64,000 nucleotides of DNA from positions 1 through 64,000 of the forward strand of contig CAVOJY010000002.1 in the NCBI GenBank assembly GCA_963696405.1, read 5' to 3'. The translations under genes were made by a program, and so were the position numbers. A model generated the notes under the pieces. It was given only the letters and a program-made list of their open reading frames with translations, made no database searches and had not been told where the DNA came from. Of this stretch, positions 61,994 through 64,000 are shown piece after piece (the stretch's first letter is position 1; the number at the start of each line of letters is the position of its first letter). Origin of the DNA: CAVOJY01 sp963696405 (lineage in GTDB: Bacteria > Chloroflexota > Limnocylindria > Limnocylindrales > CSP1-4).

Positions 61994-63139
61994 TCAGCCG
62001 CTCTCGAGCAGATCGAGGAAGAGCGCCGACCACAGCATCGCCTCGTCGGCATGGAACAGGCGCAGGGTCCCGCGGTACGGCCGGATCAGTCCCGCACCAT
62101 CGGGAGCTCGCTCGGCCACGAGCACCTCCCAGAACGTCCCATCGCGCTCGATCAGGCTCTCGTACATCGCGATCGGCAGTGCGGCGGCGCCGGGGTCTGA
62201 CTGTCGAAGGAGTGCCAGGTAGATCGAGCCAAGGGACGTCCACATGGCCGTACCCTGGTAGTCGGGCACGAACAGGCGCTGGGCGCGATCCTCGCTGGCC
62301 GCGTCGCGGATCGCCACGTACCGTAGAGGCAGGGGGCTCGACAGGCCGGCCCGGTCCAGGGCCGTGAGCGCGTTGCGCAGCCCGAGCGACGCGGGCACCA
62401 CCCCCGTCCAGAACGGCCACGTGTTCGCGTCGCCCGTGAGGGCGTCGCCGTCCGCGCGATCCGCGAAGTGATCGCCCCGCCAGAATGCATCGACGAGGCG
62501 GTCGGCTGCGCCCGGCGGGATCGGGCTCGACAGCCAGCCGGTCTCCCGGAGCGTGCAGTCGAGGAGGGCGACCATCGCGTTGGCGTAGCAGTTCGAGCCG
62601 CGGTGGACGGTGTCGCGGTGGGTCGAGAAGTGGCGGTCATCGCGAACAAAGCCGGTGCGGGGATCGAGGACCGACTGCGCGTATCGATCGACCTCGCGCG
62701 CGAGCCACGACGCGTGGTGCTCGACGAGATCCCCTGCGCCGGCGGCGCGCAGGGCGGCCATCAGCCACGGGAGGGAATCGACCCCCATGTCGTAGACGTC
62801 CGCGGGGCGGCGGCCGGGGAAGATCGTGGTGGTGATGCGCCCGCGGACGCTCCAGGCGTCCAGTGCCCAGGCCAGGCTGGAGACGACCCGCCCGCGGTAC
62901 CCGAGGCGGACGAGGGCAGCCGCGCTGAAGCCCAGGTCGCGGGTCCAGAACTGCCGGAAGTGACCGGCGCTGGCGTTGAAGTGCGTCCCGTCCCAGCACG
63001 CGTCGAGAACTGCACGGCAGACGGTGCGAGCGTCACCGGGGTAGCGGCGCGGCCCTGCCCAGCCGCGGCGCGTCGACCGGATGAAGCTGGTCGCGTAGGA
63101 CGGCCAGATCGCCGGTGAGGCCATCGCTCGGAGGCTCAT
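61994..63139 (-). CDS. (alpha/alpha)6-barrel glycosidase-like protein
   Basis: A 381-residue intact protein from ATG at 63139. Its composition and repeated Trp/Asp motifs resemble amylo-alpha-1,6-glucosidase or trehalase-type barrels: FRQFWTRDLGFSAAALVRLG, TTTIFPGRRPADVYDMGVDS then LPWLMAAL, LTGDANTWPFWTGVVPASLG and LRLFHADEAMLWSALFLDLL. The RQFWTRD and DANTWPFW blocks are candidate substrate-site segments. No signal peptide is evident, so it may be cytosolic. It converges on gnd with 8 bases between stops. The exact activity is unassigned. Confidence 0.65.
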   Translation of the reverse strand: MSLRAMASPAIWPSYATSFIRSTRRGWAGPRRYPGDARTVCRAVLDACWDGTHFNASAGHFRQFWTRDLGFSAAALVRLGYRGRVVSSLAWALDAWSVRGRITTTIFPGRRPADVYDMGVDSLPWLMAALRAAGAGDLVEHHASWLAREVDRYAQSVLDPRTGFVRDDRHFSTHRDTVHRGSNCYANAMVALLDCTLRETGWLSSPIPPGAADRLVDAFWRGDHFADRADGDALTGDANTWPFWTGVVPASLGLRNALTALDRAGLSSPLPLRYVAIRDAASEDRAQRLFVPDYQGTAMWTSLGSIYLALLRQSDPGAAALPIAMYESLIERDGTFWEVLVAERAPDGAGLIRPYRGTLRLFHADEAMLWSALFLDLLESG

Positions 63140-63274
63140 GGGACCATTCTCCACCGCCGGCGAGTGCCGGGCGACCGCCGGTGCCCGGAGCGCCCGATGG
63201 ACCATCGACACGCACGACGGGCCTTGCGGGCGGCGCTTGGTAAACTGCCCTGACTCCCCCCCCGAACCGAGCGG

Positions 63275-64000
63275 ATGATGACAGCCAACCAGCCCCTGCC
63301 CAGCGGTCCTCTCGACCGGGACACCGCCATCGGACTCGTCCGGCACGCCGACCAGCTTTCCGCGTCGGGCGACTACGAAACCGCGGCGGCCTACTACTCG
63401 CGCGTCATCGGCCACCAGGACGCGGACCTCCACGTCGCGGGCCTCCTTGGCCTCGGCGAGTGCCAGTACCGGCTCGACCACGATGCCGCCGCGCTCCAGA
63501 GCTGGACGATGGCGGCGCGCGCCCCGGAGACGCCGGCATCCTGGATCGCCTGGAAGCAGGTCGCCGGCGCGAAGGTTCGGTCAGGGGACCTGCCGGGCGC
63601 CCTGGACGCCTACCAGCAGGCGGATCGCCGGGCGCCCCCCGAGGCCCGCGCCGAGATCGCCTCGCGCCTGGGATGGCTCAACAAGGAGCTCGGCAACCGC
63701 GGGGCGTCCGAGCGGTACTTCAACAGGATCCGCGTGACCAACCGCGGCGCCCCGGTGACGTACGCTCTCATCGGGATTACGACCGTCATCAGCGTGCTGG
63801 CGATGTACGGCGGGCAGCTCGGGGACCAGCTCGACTCGCTCTTCGTCCTTGACAAGATCGCGGTGTCCCAGGGCGAGTACTGGCGCCTCGTCACGGTCAC
63901 GCTGCTCCACGGCGGGCTGCTCCATCTCGCCTTCAACATGTACGCGCTCTACATCGTGGGGCCGCTGGTCGAGCGCATCTTCGGGCCGATCCAGTACGTC
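63275..64000 (+). CDS. TPR-rhomboid intramembrane protease, 3' end outside window
   Basis: ATG at 63275 (a second ATG follows at 63278). The first ~150 residues form TPR-like helices (LVRHADQLSASGDYETAAAY, GLGECQYRLDHDAAALQSWT, RSGDLPGALDAYQQADR). From ~160 on, rhomboid membrane segments begin: ITTVISVLAMYGG, GEYWRLVTVTLLHGGLLHLA and FNMYALYIVGPLVERIFGP, with the conserved HxxxN of the family. The catalytic Ser and His should lie beyond base 64000. Rhomboids cleave substrates inside the membrane; the TPR part may recruit partners. The frame is open to the window edge. Confidence 0.85.
   Translation, partial: MMTANQPLPSGPLDRDTAIGLVRHADQLSASGDYETAAAYYSRVIGHQDADLHVAGLLGLGECQYRLDHDAAALQSWTMAARAPETPASWIAWKQVAGAKVRSGDLPGALDAYQQADRRAPPEARAEIASRLGWLNKELGNRGASERYFNRIRVTNRGAPVTYALIGITTVISVLAMYGGQLGDQLDSLFVLDKIAVSQGEYWRLVTVTLLHGGLLHLAFNMYALYIVGPLVERIFGPIQYV

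Noticed and set aside
60195..62420. 741-codon open frame on the minus strand
   Set aside because: It lies antisense to pgl and gnd and partly to the barrel hydrolase, is rich in Arg/Pro/Gly/His, and has no family motif; it is a high-GC shadow.

Overview
The window reads as two different bacterial genomes joined near position 48,400. Bases 1 to about 48,360 look like a planctomycete of the Pirellulales type. The evidence is a complete nuoA-N respiratory complex I cluster, a trans-envelope Mla lipid transport set, LpxB, a lysine-rich histone-H1-like peptide, PEGA and SGNH proteins of planctomycete style, and many dispersed palindromic repeats at gene ends. Bases from about 48,520 to 64,000 look like a high-GC member of the Chloroflexota or Actinomycetota. 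The evidence there is an F420-type luciferase-like oxidoreductase, a deazaflavin-type nitroreductase, a perR-katG pair, a TPR-rhomboid fusion, a GH25 lysozyme with a PT-rich linker, and no dispersed repeats. The taxonomic calls are inference from gene content; no search was run.

Layout of the left part. 1-2.5 kb is an accessory patch with an IS91-type transposase remnant, a broken PIN toxin, a ParE-type toxin-antitoxin pair and a small membrane protein. 2.6-9.1 kb holds lexA, then on the minus strand a two-component pair (NtrC-type regulator and kinase), an LptF/G permease and a PP2C phosphatase. 9.4-12.8 kb has a PEGA lipoprotein-like gene and mlaE-mlaF-mlaD. 13.3-14.6 kb is a di-haem cytochrome c peroxidase. 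15.2-17.5 kb is a large, badly frameshifted glycoside-hydrolase-like gene. 17.6-20.8 kb holds clpC and a TPR membrane protein. 21.3-24.7 kb holds a ThiD2-ThiE fusion, a CYTH protein and an FtsX-like permease. 25.1-28.9 kb holds a secreted metal-binding-type protein, lpxB, an M50 site-2 protease and an SGNH-like protein. 29.3-32.8 kb holds an H1-like peptide, mrp, a pseudo-receiver protein and a PAS-AAA+-Fis regulator. 33.0-48.3 kb is nuoN to nuoA, all on the minus strand, with nuoA cut off at the joint.

Layout of the right part. A MerR regulator with a built-in MerR-type promoter is followed by perR-katG for peroxide defence. Next come a nitroreductase divergent from its probable TetR regulator across a repeated operator, a DUF1801-type protein, the remnants of a DUF1232 and a UbiE gene, an LLM oxidoreductase, a lipoprotein convergent with a GH25 lysozyme, two small cytosolic proteins, pgl-gnd of the pentose phosphate pathway, an (alpha/alpha)6-barrel hydrolase-like protein, and the N-terminal half of a rhomboid protease.

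Most genes left of the joint are interrupted by one or more apparent single-base frameshifts, whereas genes right of it are almost all intact. I treat most of these as sequence or assembly errors: both sides of each shift keep conserved motifs and the total length fits the family. Coordinates of broken genes span the whole inferred gene. I saw no tRNA, rRNA or CRISPR array. I found no clearly new multi-gene system; the best candidates are listed as findings.
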